From positions 11,532,001-11,596,000 of the forward strand of contig NC_026657.2 of NCBI RefSeq assembly GCF_000004075.3: 64,000 nt of DNA. Reading direction: 5' to 3'. The notes beneath the pieces were generated by a model. That model worked only from the letters and a program-made list of their open reading frames with translations, was not told the origin of the DNA and searched no databases. A program made the translations under genes and the position numbers. Below, in pieces: positions 9,572 through 22,500 of this stretch (position 1 is its first letter; every line of letters starts with the position of its first letter). The stretch comes from Cucumis sativus (taxonomy: Eukaryota > Streptophyta > Magnoliopsida > Cucurbitales > Cucurbitaceae).

Positions 9572-11887
9572 ATGGCGTCGCCACCGTTTTCTGTCATCTT
9601 CGGTCACCAGAATCTCACATTTTCATGGTCATTGCTTCTCTTCCTACTACCACCACTAATACTTTCACCTTCTCTCGTATTCGCCTCACCTTGCCGTAAT
9701 TCCTGCGGCAACATTCCGATTAAATACCCCTTCGGAATCGACGACGGCTGCGGAGCACCTCAATTTCGTCGCATGTTCAATTGCTCCAACGATCTTTTTT
9801 TCCTCACTCCTTCCGGTAGCTATAAAGTACAATCCATCGATTACGACAAACAATCCATGGTGATCTACGATCCAGCAATGTCTACCTGCTCAATCCTCCA
9901 ACCGCATCACGATTTCATCATGACGGACATTCAATCAATCATAATTCCGCCATCGCCAGACACAGTCTTCGCTCTCCTCAACTGCTCGATCGATTCTCCG
10001 ATCCTCAACCACTACAAGTACCTCTGCTTCAATTTCTCCGGCCATTCATGCGACGAACTGTACGGAAGTTGCAACGCGTTCAGAGTGTTCCATTTGTTGG
10101 CGAACAGTACATCGCCGCCATGCTGTTTTACGGGATACGATACGGTGAAGATGATGAGTATGAACATTTTGGATTGTACGCATTACACGACGGTGTTGAA
10201 TACGGAGAATCTGAAGGGAGTAGGGGCTTTGGATTGGGAATATGGAATGAAATTGAGCTTTTCGGTTGCGGATTTGGGATGTGATCGTTGTTCGAAATCG
10301 GGAGGAAATTGTGGATTTGATACGGAAACGGAAGGATTGTTGTGCCTTTGCTCCGTTTCTTCTAATCATACTAGAGATTGCGGTAAGGCTCTTTTGCATC
10401 ACATTGTCATTTCTTGAAAATGCTGTTTTGAATTTCATTTTTAATTAAGCCCATAAATTTCTAGTTCTTTAAGTTTGAAATTTTAGGATTTTTTCAAAAA
10501 AATAGAAGAAAATTGATTTCTCAAATATTCTATTTTTTACAAAGTATTTAGGGATAACTTGAAATTAGATTTATAATCCTGAAATCAACTAAATCCATTT
10601 TAAATATTTTAATAAAAATTATCAAAAATAGTAAATTTAACTAAATATTTATGTAAACAAATTTATATTATATCAATAACAAATGATGGTCAATAATATC
10701 ATTTTATCGGTAGCATTTTGTAAATATTTTAATTTATTTTGTAAGGTTTAAAAATAACTCGTTAGTCTATATACTTTGATTTCTAAAATAATCTATATCT
10801 AACATTTTGGAAAATAAAGTGAAAGTTAATTGTTTGAATAATTTCGATAAAAAAAAACTTTGTAAGGATAATTTTTTTTAATTACATAAATTAAAATTGA
10901 ACTTTTAAAAAGAAAAATAGATTATATTTTTAAATGGTAACTTTTTAGTATTGTTTAAATATTTAAGACTTCCTTTAGTAACTAACGAACTTTTCTGTTT
11001 TTATTTTTAAATTTTTGTTATTAAAAACAAATGTCATGTTGACTGATTTAAAAATAAAAGTTGCTTTTTTATTTTTAGTTTTCCATCCTAATTTGAAAAA
11101 CAAATTTAATGTTTCAAAAACAAAAAAGTTATTTAGTTATCAAACGCACACATATTTCAAAAACTAAAAAAAGAAAAGAATAGATTATCAAAAGGAGTGT
11201 TTTTAAACTTTATAAAAAGAACATCCATTCATTATTATGTGAATTTTGTTTTCATTTAGTTTTCACTTGTTTAATGTTATAATTGCATTGAAATTTAACG
11301 TTACGCACATTAAACTTAAGACATTAACTAAATTTGTTTCAAAAATGAAAAATCAATATAATTATTTTACCAAGGGAATAAAAAATTTAAATGACCAAAA
11401 TAATGAATTCCATATATTATATGATGTAGCGGGAAAGTATTTAAGCTAAATCTAGTCAAATAATGGAAATTCGTTCCTTAGGAAGAGAAACTCTCTAAGA
11501 ACATAGAGTGTTTATATTGTAATATGATCCAAAAGTTTCTTCCTAAAACCCCAAATTTGCTATTCCATACAATGAAAATAACACAATTAACTATCAATTC
11601 TAATTTCATACTAATTAATCTAAATGAACAAATACTGATTGCTTCTAATTCTCCTCATCATTATGCATCTTTGATATAGTTAAAATATGTAAAGTATGCG
11701 AGATTTTTTTATTAATATAAATTGAAAGTGGTAGTGACAATAAAAGGATGTATTTTGTGTGCTTTCAGTTGGCGGAAACATACCGAATGGAGGACCAAAT
11801 CAAGCATCGGTATTATTCATCGGAGAATTCTTATTTCTCTTATTAGCCATTCTTCATCTTAACTTTAAGTCTCTGACCTATTATTGA
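9572..11887 (+). CDS. Secreted GUB_WAK-domain protein without kinase
   Basis: Two exons: 9572-10382 and 11769-11887 (930 nt, 309 aa). Residues 1-40 form an N-terminal signal peptide with a strong hydrophobic core. The mature part begins with a typical galacturonan-binding wall-associated kinase domain: CRNSCGNIPIKYPFGIDDGC. Many paired Cys follow, including a C-terminal WAK-associated Cys cluster (CDRCSKSGGNCG, then CLC). Exon 2 encodes GGNIPNGGPNQAS, then a hydrophobic stretch (LFIGEFLFLLLAILHL) and a short polar tail NFKSLTYY. No kinase exon follows before the next gene. It is therefore a kinase-less LRK10L/WAK-like ectodomain, probably membrane-tethered at the cell wall. Ligand unknown. 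An antisense ORF at 10046-10438 is a shadow. Confidence 0.85.
10610..10750. repeat. Degenerate foldback repeat in intron
   Basis: Within the GUB_WAK gene intron, text like AAAAATAGTAAATTTAACTAAATATTTA on the left is roughly inverted by TTTGTAAATATTTTAATTTATTTTG on the right. The centre resembles the CTATC/GATAG loop of the element at 831-1095. It appears to be an eroded copy of the same general class, with no coding content. Confidence 0.4.
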
Positions 11888-12793
11888 AATATATTATTAG
11901 GAAAAAAGAACTTGATCGGCTGAAGTTTGTACTTATTTGATCTCTAAGTCATTGAGAGTATATCTAATATATCTTTGATTATTCAGTTTTGTATTTAATT
12001 GACAGATAAATATCTATTTAAGTGCCTATTTTGCAATTAATGTTAGATGAAATGTAGATTTGATGTTCTTTGGTATATATTTGAATGTTTTTTGAAAATA
12101 TAGTTGATCAATGAATGCAAATGAAAATCAAACTCATTTAAATAAAGAAATATATCAAGTTTCATAAAATTCAAATCAATGTGTTGATTTGGTTCAAAAT
12201 TAGAATTCCAGCTCTAAATAATTAAAAAATTTAAACTGTATTCTGTATAAATAATTTCACTTGAAAAATAAGTGTCTAAATTTCATTCATTTCTCTTCCA
12301 ATTTTTGGTCTGGTTTCTTAGATTTCCTTATTTTAAATTTCAATGAAAAAAGGCAAAGAAAAACTCCTAAAATTTCTCAAATACTTTCAAACCTCACCTA
12401 GAAAATCTTAAAATCTTCTATTCCATGAGTCTTATCTTTGTCCTCATCCGGGCATTGTCCTTATTCCAAGAACAAAATTGATCGTTCAAACATGTTACTT
12501 TTAAAAGTTTTGTTTTATTTTGATCTCGATATAGATTCAATTCGGAGATAGTCTAGTAAAATAGGCGCTATTTGTGAAAGACGAAAAACTTTTGGTGCTA
12601 TTTCCAACCATCACCTGGTTAAATTCTATCTCTAAAATGTAATGAAGCCTAGCATCAAAGACAGTTTATGATTTAATGCAGTGAGAAATAGTTGAGCTTT
12701 AAGTACTATCACGTTACATAACTTGAAAAAACAACAGAAAACTCCTACATTTTTAGTTAAAGGAAAACACTTGCCTCTTATCACGCTCTTCCT
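11888..12793. other. Convergent 3' intergenic region
   Basis: This spacer lies between two convergent genes, the GUB_WAK protein (+) and the methyltransferase (-). It is AT-rich, and no ORF, RNA or repeat structure of note was seen. It presumably holds both polyadenylation regions. Confidence 0.6.
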
Positions 12794-15127
12794 TCACTCA
12801 ACAGCAACTTCATGTTTTTCGTCTGTCTTCAAAGAAGAATCCTAAAATTGCAAAAAAGAAAGTCAAATTCAAATGTAAGATCACATCTAAAACGAAAAAT
12901 TAATCGTAGAGATGAAAATTTAAGCATCTTCTAATAGTACAGGAGCTGCGAAAGAGTTCTTTTCCATCTCTACAATAACCGATTGAATGCTAACCTTCGT
13001 ACAGATGTATACATAGTGGATATCGGGATTCTGCCCGAGCATTGTTTCTAGCGTCCTCACATCGTTGTCAAATGGAACAGGTTTCAAGAGGTCCCATTTT
13101 GGAGGGTCAGTCCTTTTCTCTGAAACAAATTTGTCTGCAAGATGTTGATGAGAGATAAAGTTGACATGATATGAAGTAATTACAAATGTTTCTGAAGCAG
13201 CTTAAAAACTTGAAGTAAGTGAAGAACAATGACTTTGGAATATATACATATACTAGTTAAATAGGTTGTAAGTGATAAACTTTGTCAAAACCCAGTATTT
13301 TAATCTCTAGTCTACAGATATTCGAGTATCTGTTAACGAGGGAAAGGAAACGAGCATACAAGCTCCTTGGATAGTCAAAGCCAAATATTTATTGAAAAAT
13401 ATAGAACAAATCAATCATAGATCATAACAAGTTCAAATGCCTAAGAAGTTTAGGTATTTTATATTTTAAACATAAAACCTCTTACAAAAAGTAAAGACAC
13501 TGGAAAACTGAGACATTGTAAGGGGCAGAGGCATGAAATTTGCCCAAGCTGGGTGGGCACAAACAAAACATGCCCGTCCTGCCTTTCAGCTGACTCGAAG
13601 AGCAGTGTGTACTGATTTAAAAGCACTAAATAGCTTAAATTTAGTCTTGATCAAACCTATGACATGAAGCTTTATCAATGAAAAAGTACGTTTCAGTAGA
13701 CTTAGTCTATATGTGGGAGCTCCATACGTAACCTGCAGTTTTGAAACAAACATATAGATTATTTCTTTAATATAACACTAACAAATACATTCAAGGAAAC
13801 AAGGAAGAGTAATAACTACAAAATTTACCAAAATATATACTCCATTTTCCTTGAGGACCCTATAGTTTGTCATCAACTGCTTCAATATGTGGTGAACAGA
13901 TCAAGAAAGAAAATTTATACGTAAAAATAAAGAACCGATAGAAAATCATATAGTCCATCGTTGCGTTTTACCTCCAAACTTCTTCAAGCATCCTAGTTGC
14001 ATTTTCACGTGAATTATTTCCACACTAAAATTAAAAGTTGCCCACACATAAGCAATCAATGAAGAAAGGATAAACCTATCAAAAGACTCAATACTCACCA
14101 ATAGAGAGTCTAGGGTACCTGAAACCATCACATAGAAATAGAAACAATCAAAATGTTGTGGAGAGAAAATTGGAAATCAACAACTCATAACCACACAAAT
14201 ACACACTATAAATCTAGATAAACAGTGCACGTAGAGAATTAGAAATCGTGTACATGACAAATTCGAATACTACACCTTTGTCAAGAACGGCATGGAAAGA
14301 ACATGTTTCAAATGTACTCATATCACGAACATCCATTTTCACATCTGTTTGATTATAAAGGAACATCAATGAATACTTGAATCTGAACCAAATTTAAAAA
14401 TTCACATCATCTACAGTCTAATTCGATAAACAATAATATATATAATACAATTCAACTTCAAACAAAAATGAATTCAAATTCTTCATTGCAAGAAAATACA
14501 AGGGGAAAGAACTCAATAACGTGGATCACAAAATCAAGTTTGATAGCTTCTTGAATTTATGAAATCAAACTTACGTAAAACCACTTTCCAAACTAAATAC
14601 ACAAACTAGGTCTTGTAATTCCAACTCCGAAGAACAATAAAACGGCAATTAAACAAAAAGAAAGCGAAAAACGTACATTTCAACTGCGGAAGATTACAAT
14701 ACTTTTTCTGCATTGCTTCAATCACAACAGATGATATATCAACATTGACTACATCCTCATAGCCATCATCGACCATGCCTTCGCTAAATGCTGTAACAAC
14801 AAAAAAGGAAAACCACAAGTAATGCCAATTAAACGCTTCTTGCACACAAAACAGAGTCGAAATCTATTAAGATAACATCGAGTTACCGGATCTGGTAAAG
14901 AAGAACGAATCGAAAAGGGCAAAAATGGAGAAGAAGAAGACGAAGAAGAAACCTGAGTTGCCGCAACCGACGGCGAGGGTGCGATGATGGCGAGAGACAT
15001 AGAGATTGACCAATGGCGCCAAGGAATGATACTTCTGGTACCAATCGAAGGGGCCAGATTCATTGGAATAGCGATTGTCCCAATACGAGGGCTCGCCGTA
15101 GGCCTGCGTACAAGTCTCCGTCGCCAT
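12794..15127 (-). CDS. EEF1AKMT4/METTL-type class I methyltransferase
   Basis: Nine exons on the minus strand, in transcript order: 15127-14953, 14790-14677, 14344-14276, 14118-14099, 14024-13972, 13859-13829, 13732-13657, 13134-12995, 12841-12794 (726 nt, 241 aa). It is a class I SAM-dependent methyltransferase. The N-terminal YGEPSYWDNRYSNESGPFDW and SAM motif I (AVGCGNSAFSE, about residues 52-62) match the EEF1AKMT4/METTL13-N family, which methylates lysine in elongation factor eEF1A in animals. Further family marks are NVDISSVVIEAM, DVRDM, the motif AVLDKGTLDSLL, and LEEVWRVLKENGVYIL followed by VTYGAP. The 31-base exon 6 uses the CTATAG acceptor; an upstream GCAG acceptor would cause an early stop. 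Substrate in plants is inferred. Confidence 0.92.
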
Positions 15128-15611
15128 GATTGATGATGATTCTGCTTCTGCTGCTGCTTCTTCTTCTTCTTCTTCTCAAACTGATCTGTCGTCTTCTCTT
15201 CTTCTTTGAAATTTTGATTGTGTTTTATATGCTCGGAATCTGAAAGGTACTGGATATGGAAATCGACGGTGCTTTACAATGGTGGTTTGATTTTGTTGTG
15301 TTGCTTAGCTTCGAACAAAAGGCCAAGAAGGGCGTTTTTGTCATTTACCTAATATAACGACCTTGCTTTATTACACATTATAAATAGGATCTTTCAATTT
15401 GGATTAAACAATGATTAATTAATTAGATTAGATTAGATTAACCATAATATTTAATATTTTTTATGATTTTATCATTTACCACAATGCTCTTAATTTTAAA
15501 TCTATGATAGATAGTACTCAATTTTATGTATTATCTTATTTTTTATATACGATCAAAATAAAACGATTTAATTTTTTATATAGTAAAGGGTAGATTTTTA
15601 TTATTAGATAA

Positions 15612-15785
15612 ATTTTTAGAAATAGTAAATTTTACAAAATATTTACAGCTTTATAATAAATTTTATCACCGATAGTCATTGAAATGTTAGAGTGATAGAA
15701 TACTATCATTGATGGAATTCAAAATTTTGCTATAGTCGGTAAATATTTTAATTTATTATACTATTTTTAAAAATGTCTCTTTTAT
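15612..15785. repeat. Degenerate foldback repeat
   Basis: Left text TTTTTAGAAATAGTAAATTTTACAAAATATTTAC is approximately inverted by GGTAAATATTTTAATTTATTATACTATTTTTAAAAA on the right. Between them are ATCACCGATAG and ACTATCATTGATGGAATTC, echoing the loop of the 831-1095 element. It is probably an older member of the same element class. Confidence 0.5.
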
Positions 15786-16879
15786 TACCGTATTTACTTA
15801 TTATTTTATAATACTATAGTCGTTATAATACATGTGTTTTTAATTTAAAAAGCATGTTTATATACATGATTACACAAAACACAACAAGAAGCTTACATTG
15901 GTGTCGTGCATGTTCCATTAAGATTGGCAACAGAAACTCTTTAGAGTCGTTCAAATTTTTTATGTCAAACTTAAGGACCAGGTGCATACATGTTTTTCAA
16001 AACTCTAGATCATAGAGTGTTTTTTTTCTAATGTAACACTATAATGATATTCTCTTGTCAATATTTATACAATGTGTTGTAGAAGTAGAAATTAAAATAA
16101 CTAAATAAAGTACCCTTAACAGTTAGAGGTTGTTTGACTCACTGAATGAAGTTAATGTATGTATGAGTGAGGAAGTTTGTTGTAATCAATAAATGTAAAA
16201 AGTAAACTATAAAATTATTGTGTTTGTAACGCAAGGGAATAAAAGTTTTTTGATAAGGAGAAGTAGATAAACATAATAAGATAAAGTCACTCGATAAATG
16301 TGCAACTATAAATATAATTTTTTATTATCAACTGAAAAAGTTTGGTAGATAAACGATCGTTGAGAATGTTAGAGACACTTTCATCCAAAGCTCTATATTC
16401 AAATCTCAAACTTCAAGTTACAAGATTGAAAGTTTAATAATTTAAAACCTTTATTGCACTTACTATCAAGTTCTAAAATTTAAGTACCATAGTTACTGTA
16501 GGAAAAAAACAACATATTTGAAAAAAAAAAAAGGAAAATCACACGGATAGTTATTATTTGGGAAAAATGATAGAGATAAAAGAAAGAAAAATGAAATTAG
16601 ATAGAGAGAAAAATGGAAAAAGAAAAAGGAAATAAGAAAATAAACGAGAAAAATAAAAATAATTGAGAAATTAAATTGAAGTGAAAATTTTATATTTATT
16701 TTAGAACGAGAAACATAAATGTTTCCATGTGGTCAATCAAGGACTTTCTTATCTCGAGACAAAGCCCGTGCCCGATCGACCAGTTGAGCAAGATTGCGAG
16801 TTGTGGACTCGAACGCGAGTGCGATCACTGGGCACAGCCACGCCAAGGATTAAAGCCCACTCGAGCAGTGGCATTTTTA

Positions 16880-17054
16880 CAATTTTGGCCTACAAATTTC
16901 GATGGCATATTCGTAAATTTTTATTAGAGTTTTGATTTCAATTTTCTTTTCTTTCTTTGGGGGCGTTATAGGAAAAAAAAATCCTTTTCCGTAGAATCAG
17001 ATCTTGAACTTTAATCAATTTTGGCCTACAAATTTCGATGGCATATTCGTAAAT
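16880..17054. repeat. Perfect 39-base direct repeat upstream of SRP19
   Basis: The 39 bases at 16880-16918, starting CAATTTTGGCCTACAAATTT, recur exactly at 17016-17054, 136 bases downstream. Identity is complete over this length in otherwise unremarkable AT-rich DNA. The second copy sits about 340 bases before the SRP19 ATG, in the likely leader or promoter. This indicates a recent local duplication. Confidence 0.9.
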
Positions 17055-17395
17055 CAGATCTCTGTTTAGCTTCTCGATTCGCATTCTTAATCAGTTGATT
17101 CTTAATTTGGTAGGTATGTAACTTGTTTCTTATGAGTTGCTTCAGATTGTTATTCTTTGGTTCTATAGAATTTCGTAGGAGTACATTAATTGACATGCCA
17201 TATGAGGAATTGATTTCATTTTTTGTCATTTTGATGGCAATGATCAGACAACCGAGTTGTTCTGAGGATTTTTTTACGAAGTTGAAATCCTGTTCAATTA
17301 GGCCATTTTTAATTGCTTCAATATAATATGTTTTTTCTTTTTATTTTGTTTTATATTTGATTGAAGGTGCATTGTGATAGGAATTTGGTCGGAAT

Positions 17396-19572
17396 ATGGA
17401 TGGAGAAATTCCCAACATAAAGAGATGGGTAGTGTTGTATCCCATTTATATTAATTCAAAGAAAACAATTGCTGAAGGAAGACGTATAGGTGTTAGCAAA
17501 GCTTGTGAGAATCCTACGTGTGCTGAGATTGGAGATTGCTGCAGTCATCTCAAACTTCCCTTTGCCATTGAGGTTTTTCTAGCAATCATCTTTTATTGAT
17601 AAAGATCTTACTTTCTCATTAGTTTTTGTTCTTCCTGCTCCTTGAAGGTAGCTGCTGCAACCTGCTTTGAGTTTATGTGAACCTGTGAATAATTGATAGA
17701 ATGATTTAATTGGGTTGTTTTCTTATAACATTAAGAAAATCAATATTCAAACTAAATCCAAAAATCATTTAGGCCATGTTTGGTTCCTTCCGGGACATGA
17801 TAATTTAAACTATGTTTGGTAGCCGTTTTGTTTGTAGTTTTGTTTTTCTAAATGTAGGCTTGTTTTCTTCGAATTTTCTTATCATGATTTTCACATTTAT
17901 TAAAGAAACATTTGAATTCTTAGTCAAATCTAAAAACAAAAAATAAGCTTGAGAAAATGACTTTTTTTAGTGTTTGAAACTCAGCTTGATTTTTGAAAAC
18001 ATTGATAGAAGTAGACAGCATAATATGCAAATTCAGTGCTGAAAGTAGAATTGATAAGCTTAATTTTTACAATGTAAAAACCAAATGATTATCTGATGGG
18101 GCATTATGAATTCACAACCAATAGCTAGAAAGTTAACAGTTTGATTTGTCTTGCACTTTTCTCTTGTAGCTCTGAAAATCCACATCTTTTCTCCTTTCAA
18201 TAGAAAAACAAAGCAAAGTTTATTGGTTTATATTTACAGCATTCCTGCAGATTGATAAAGCATATCCTCGTGATTTCATGCAAAGAGGGAGAGTGCGGGT
18301 TCAGCTGAAGAAGGAGGATGGAGCTCTCTCCAATCCAGCTATTACTTCCAGTAAGGCTTTTGCTTGTCTCTTGAAAAAGATTTATTTCGGATCTTTCTCA
18401 TTCCAAAGGAGAAATTTAATTGAAAATCCTTTTTGGATTTCAAACCATAGAATTTAAAATTATTTCTTGAACTTTTTTGGTTTTAAACCGAGAGTAAAAT
18501 TTCAAGCAGTTGTCATGTGAGAATGTTCAGTGTGTGCAAGCTAACCTAGACACTCAGTTCTCTAGAAAAGATAGTGTATTGCTCCAGAGTATTTTGGTCA
18601 ATGCATCAAGGTTGTTGAATCTTGCCTTACATAACTGTATGGTTTTTACCTGAAGTGGATTTATAAAGATGAAATTAGTCCATAAAGAAACATTGGGGGC
18701 TAGCCAAAAAGGAGAGGCACCCTGAGGGTGAATTCTTCTACCCATGAATAGACAGTAGCGAAAAAGTTGTCTATTCTTCATCAACAAATTCCTAACAAAC
18801 TATTATATCAAACACATCATACTTGTTAACTAAAGAAAATTATTACTTCTAAATAATTTCTTTCAACAATCATCCCATTTACTAAAAAGGGGATTCTTCC
18901 TCCAGTTTGATTGAAACACCCTGAGAATTCTGTTTGAAGTTAATTTCAATCCAAAGTGGTAACAACGCAGGTCTAATTGGAATGAAACAAAATCCCAGTT
19001 TCCACCCTTTTTTTTTCTGCCTTGGGCCTTAGATTTTGTGGAACTACCTTTCACAGATCATATCAATTAGTTATAGTGACTATTTGTGGGTGTGGGGATT
19101 CTGCTAGTCCTTACTATTGTATCAGTTAAAGTAGTTTGGATAACTGTATTTATCTAATAACAGATGCTACAATTTGTCCAACTTTTTTCTAAAAGAAAGC
19201 GCTTTTCTTTTCGTTAAAACCATGGTCCTTCAACTCTAAAAATTGTTTTATAGGTTCTTAAGATATCAAAATGTTATTAAACACTGAATTGAAAATATAT
19301 AGACTTATTAAACACAAAATTGAAACTTCAAGGATGTGCTTATAATTTAACCTAAGTGTTTCAAAGTTCCCTCCAAGTTCTTATTATCAATAAAGTACCA
19401 TAATTATTACGATTTTACATATGAGACATCTGGGTCTATTGCAGGAAAACAACTTATGCTTCGTATAGCCGAACTTGTTCCTAGACATCCTGGGAGGACT
19501 AAGAAGCAGGAGCCAGCATCCTCATCAACAGCAGGACCTTCAAAAGGCAAGGGTGGAAGAAAGAAGAAATAG
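17396..19572 (+). CDS. SRP19: Signal recognition particle 19 kDa protein
   Basis: Three exons: 17396-17572, 18251-18350, 19445-19572 (405 nt, 134 aa). SRP19 binds the tips of helices 6 and 8 of SRP RNA and primes SRP54 binding in ER targeting. The sequence shows RWVVLYPIYINSKKTIAEGR at the N-terminus, then C-NPT, then DFMQRGRVRVQLKKEDG, all hallmarks of the family, with a basic Lys/Arg tail (KGKGGRKKK) that is also usual. Length is typical. The three exon joints preserve frame (phases 0 and 1). The upstream region contains a 39-base direct repeat that may affect the leader. Confidence 0.96.
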
Positions 19573-22500
19573 TTGCATTGCCATTATGAAATTGTTAGAA
19601 CCAGATTGTTATCAACGAGGCAGGCGGTTTCGTTTTCAGTTCTTAGTTCTTAATTCTTAAAAGTTGGTGTTCTACCCCGGCTCTCATCCGAAACGAAAAC
19701 TAACACAATGGTCCGAAAGTTTTTGTGAAACGTCATCGATACTTTTTCTTTAATGGTCGATAAAAAAAGTCAGGAATACAATTTTTAAGTGTTAACAAAT
19801 ATCACATTTGGTGTAGCCTGGGATTGTTTTGAACATTTTTGTAAATTAGTGGATCAAGAAGTGCTTTTACTAAGATAAAATTTCATGTTGGACAAAAGGA
19901 AAGTGGATGGGAATTTAGTTGAATGGTCCACTTTTTTTTCTTCAAATCCTAAGATTGGATGTGAAATAACCTTTCTATGAATATGATTCACAGGTCTGGA
20001 GATTGATAAGTTTGGAAGTCTCTCAATAATTTTCTGCCATAGCAAAATTTTGAGATTTTTTTGCTCATGATTCTATTAACAAGAATGGTTGAAACTCATT
20101 CCAAGCTTCAGAACTTTGGGAATCTTAGGTTTTAAGGAGGTCGAGTTTGTCAACATATTTGTACAATATTAGTTCGTGTTAATCTTGGCAGATAGAGATG
20201 TTTATATAACCTGTGTGATCTAAGGGAAATCTCGATTATAAGGGGAGTAGGGCAAGAGCTCTCTCAATTTTCAATGTCACCTCAATTATTGTTATTATTA
20301 TGTAATGTGAACGAAAAGTTTGGCAAATTGTTATAAATGATAAGACTACTACAAATATTTACAAAAAATAAAACTTTGTAGAAAGAAATAGAGTTTGATG
20401 AATTTCACGGGATTTTGTAATTTCAATATTTTGCTATTTTTGAAAATGCTCCGTCGACTCTTTTTTTTAAATTTTAATTTCATTAACTTGTACCTTTGGC
20501 CGTAGATAATTGTTGGAGTTTTTACCCTTCAATGTTGGAGAATCATACGTTTGATGGAAAATGCGGGGAAGAGAGAGAAGTATGTTCTTGTCCCGTCCTT
20601 GACCTCGCTACGAATATGTTTTATTACTTTTAAAATATGTATGAATGTATGTGTCTACCTATATATAACAATAGCTTTAAAATGATTGTTTTGTTAATTT
20701 ATTTGACTTTTAAATTTCATTTTATAATTAATTTAACTTAGTCATTTTATTAAATTTACGATAGAGAAAGTGAAAAATTAGCAACAGTAACATACTTTTG
20801 GTTTTCGTTTTCAAAAGTAACATATTTTTTTAAATTCGTAAAATTATTTTTCACGGTCAATCTCGAGTGAGGTCGACCACCAAGATTTTCCTAAAATATT
20901 AAAATTTTCCAACTTAAAAATTGTTTTGAGTTTTTTGGTGCATCTCATTAGACAATTATAATGTGATCCTACCATTTTTCAAATCTTTCTCAATTTTTTT
21001 TTTCTTTTTAAAATAAAATAATTCAATCCTATTCAAAATTTCACCAAAGCTTAACTGTTTTTTTGCTACTTTTGCTCGAGATTGACCAATAAAAAATAGT
21101 TTTACTAGTTTTAAAAAATGTGTGACTTTTGAAAACGAAAACCAAAAGCATGTTAGTTATTTCCTCTAAAGAAGTGCTAAAATGTTTTTATTATTAGTTC
21201 AAATGCCAAATTTTAATTGTTTTAATTAAAAAAAGGAGAAAAAAAATTCCGCCCACCCCCAATTCTTGAACTCTCCAACCCGACTCTCCAAAAAAATGCC
21301 CCCACCCTTGCTTCGTTGCCAACGGGCGTAGTAATTCTTTAAATCCTATAAATACTTTTTGTAGTCTATTAATAAAAGATGTTGATAGTTATTTATTAGT
21401 AATAAACTATTATAACCCATCGTTATCGAATGAATCATAACATTTATAGTATATGTAAATATTTTGACTCAATTTTGTTATATTTGAAATAAAATCATGA
21501 TTAGAAGTATTAAAACAAGTAATTTTAACCACCTACATGGCATATATAGTATTTTGACTCAGTTTTTAGGTTGGTTGAAAACTAAAATAATTACACTTAA
21601 ACGTTCTTTTGGTAGGTTGTAAGTTACAGACTTACACTTAAGTATTGTTGAATGTGTATGGAGCATTCACGATTAATGAAAAAAGTAAGAAGGTCATTGT
21701 CAAAATAGTCGGCGTTGCATTTTGTATAGTAAATAGTTGGTTGGCAATGTAATATAATATCACTTTTATTGATAAACTGCAACTCTTTGTAGATCCAACT
21801 TCATTGTATCCCCACGTAATTGAAACATGTTACTGGCATGAGTCTTCCATATCAAGACTATCTTTATAATTTCAAGTATTAAACTTTTCTCTTATGAGAA
21901 AATCAATAATAATATAATTCAGGTTTGTTATATAAAATTTGTATAGAATGTGAGAAGTCAACAATAGGATCGAAGAAAGACGAACAAGTATAATCATAAT
22001 GTGTCCATAAGAGGTTATATGAATTTAGTTGAGGAGATAGTAATTAAGAATACTATAGTATTTTACATATATTATTAAATTTAACTATTGCGTGCTTAAG
22101 AATATGCAGGAAAAAGTTTCTTTCAACGAACTAGGTTTGGACGAGCTAATATGTGGAAGAAGAAAAACTCGAACAAAAAAAAATGAAGAATACATCAACA
22201 AAGATGTCCAAAAATTAGCCAATCAATAGTAAGATTCTTAATATTACATTTGCATCAATTCACGTATCACATATATATATATATATATTCTTTTTTTCTA
22301 TATTTATTATTAATCATATTTAACTTCTTTTATAATGTGATTGTGAATAATAATACAAATTCACACCCCAACAAACTTGAGTCAAGCGCAAACATGAATC
22401 ACCTAATGATACGTTGACTAAAGTTTAGGTACTCTAGAATATGATGGACGAATACATAGTGTGTGGTTTCATTACACCTTGAAAGAAAGATTTTTGATGG

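Larger units (their letters stand above)
15128..17395. other. Divergent intergenic region and SRP19 leader
   Basis: This region separates the divergent methyltransferase (-) and SRP19 (+) genes. Next to the methyltransferase start is a CTT/CTG-rich microsatellite (15140-15176). A degenerate foldback lies at about 15612-15780. A GC-richer island is at 16740-16870, and a perfect 39-base direct repeat (16880-16918, 17016-17054) is in the probable SRP19 promoter/leader. No other gene was found. Confidence 0.6.

Noticed and set aside
10046-10438. 130-codon minus-strand ORF within the GUB_WAK gene
   Set aside because: Shadow of exon 1 on the opposite strand; Arg/Ser-rich translation without family similarity.
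13829-13880. Methyltransferase exon 6 starting at the GCAG acceptor further upstream
   Set aside because: That joint places TGA right after the junction; the CTATAG acceptor restores WRVLKENGVYIL, which matches the family.
16790-16870. tRNA-like look of the GC-rich block (GGACTCGAACGC)
   Set aside because: No acceptor stem, D-arm or anticodon arm could be paired around it, and the T-loop consensus is wrong.
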